A stretch of 64,000 nucleotides of DNA, taken from NCBI RefSeq assembly GCF_019059575.1, contig NW_024883495.1, positions 1 to 64,000 on the forward strand, in the 5' to 3' direction. Below, one piece after another: positions 62,997 to 64,000 of this stretch; the first letter of the stretch is position 1; every line of letters starts with the position of its first letter. The notes below the pieces were generated by a model. It was not told the origin of the DNA. It searched no databases and worked only from the letters and a program-made list of their open reading frames with translations. Position numbers and translations under genes: made by a program. This DNA comes from Amphibalanus amphitrite (taxonomy: Eukaryota > Arthropoda > Thecostraca > Balanomorpha > Balanidae).

Positions 62997-64000
62997 ACAG
63001 CCATGTGTTGCCCGTTGCCGGTGGTGCAGAGGCCGCAGACCCGAACTCATCCCAATTGATGTCAATTGATGTCACACCTACCTCACGTGGCATTTATCAG
63101 CCGCAGTAATTTAAAATCAAAACGTGGCACATTCGTTTCCTTCCTACTCCCTTTCATCCGTCTCCTTCCGTCCTTAGGACTTCCCATCCCCAGTCACCTA
63201 GGGGAAAGTGGGTGTATTGCGCCCTCCTAACCAATTGCGCCCACCAACATTCCCACGGATTCAATGGCATGTTTTGAATTTTGTGTTCGAAAACATTATT
63301 TCCCCCACTGGATAGTTCCTTTTATGGCCCAAACTCCCCGATGAAGCCAATCAGCAAGGCTCATTACGCCGTCAAAGATGTTACGGCGTTTTCTTAGCTT
63401 TTTTGCAGCATTTTGAACCGTTGGCTATAAAAATGTGTGATATTTGTGTGCTTTTCAGAGTGATATTTAGAAAGAAAAACTCTTTTTTCATTATATTTCA
63501 CTAAAACAGTTAACTTCCTTCAACATCTGTATGATAACTTCCTCGCTTTTATTAAAAAGTACCTCAATTTTAATTGCGCCCATGGCAATTGCGCCACGGG
63601 GGCGCAAATAGAATAATGGTGTAGCTATTGTATATCACGACAGCATGAATGCATCATTAACTGATTGCAATAAAGAAAGAGTTTAATGTCAGGCAGGGGA
63701 GCAACCCGCTGTCGTCAGTCCGCAAATTATTTCTCTCGTCAAACTTATAATGCAGCTGCCATTTAGGCTACGAACTTGTGGTGTAATTGACAAAATACGA
63801 CATTTTCAACATGGACTCAGGCGTGAGAGGTGACAGCTATGATAAAAAAGTAGAAACTGATGTCATAAAGCTGTCGAAACAATAAAAATTATTAATTTTG
63901 AGAGAAACGATTGAAAATGTAACCGTATAGGCGCATACGTTCACATATATCTAGTCGGTTACAATAAACGTTTTCGTTGCACTTTTACAAGCGTACGAAC
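62997..64000. other. Intergenic sequence with a possible TTGCGCCC element
   Basis: At about 63200-63245 and 63570-63610 the words ATTGCGCCC, AATTGCGCC and GGGGGCGCAA recur, partly inverted, around AT-rich sequence, suggesting an old transposon remnant. Otherwise AT-rich to the window end with no gene. Confidence 0.35.

Overview
The window is eukaryotic. It holds two multi-exon genes with GT-AG introns and GC-rich codons, set among many non-autonomous transposons, minisatellites and microsatellites. The importin beta-1 exons read most like arthropod importin beta. A crustacean or other marine arthropod is a reasonable guess, but the species cannot be read from the sequence. I see no operons, rRNA, convincing tRNA or CRISPR.

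Layout. 0-5.5 kb is repeats: a piggyBac-like MITE, a TTTTGAC minisatellite, and a folded composite carrying a 486-bp TTAA MITE. 5.6-11.6 kb (+) holds a gene for an arginine/glycine-rich mRNA-export adaptor resembling UIF/FYTTD1; its first exon was not found and its introns carry three or more mobile elements. 13.0-16.2 kb is a 3.2-kb foldback element whose arms are about 20 copies of a 147-bp satellite, flanked by a 10-bp target duplication. 16.4-26.3 kb (+) is a complete importin subunit beta-1 gene (16 coding exons, 885 codons), probably with a further 3'UTR exon at 27.7-28.5 kb. 29.3-35.8 kb is a mosaic of two more piggyBac-like elements, another TTAA MITE and several minisatellites. 36-64 kb is mostly unassigned, with alternating GC-rich islands and AT-rich stretches. 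It contains three tentative small genes (41.2-42.1, 47.5-48.0 and 57.4-57.8 kb), a second copy of the 486-bp MITE, a fifth piggyBac-like element, a (GA)n tract, and near the right end a minisatellite of CTCF-like words split by a SINE-like insertion.

The two recognised genes both act in traffic through the nuclear pore (mRNA export adaptor, protein import receptor), but nothing shows that they are co-regulated; the foldback element separates them and ends about 230 bp before the importin start codon.

The strongest novel signal is a set of five piggyBac-like elements (326, 6262, 29347, 34053, 53275). They share TTAA ends, one 'spaced' and one 'unspaced' terminus, a G-run/C-run hairpin at each end, and interiors packed with GGTCA/TGACC half-sites and TGACGTCA palindromes. 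The second is a cluster of small tandem duplications at intron 3' ends of the importin gene, two of which copy a splice acceptor together with the start of its exon.
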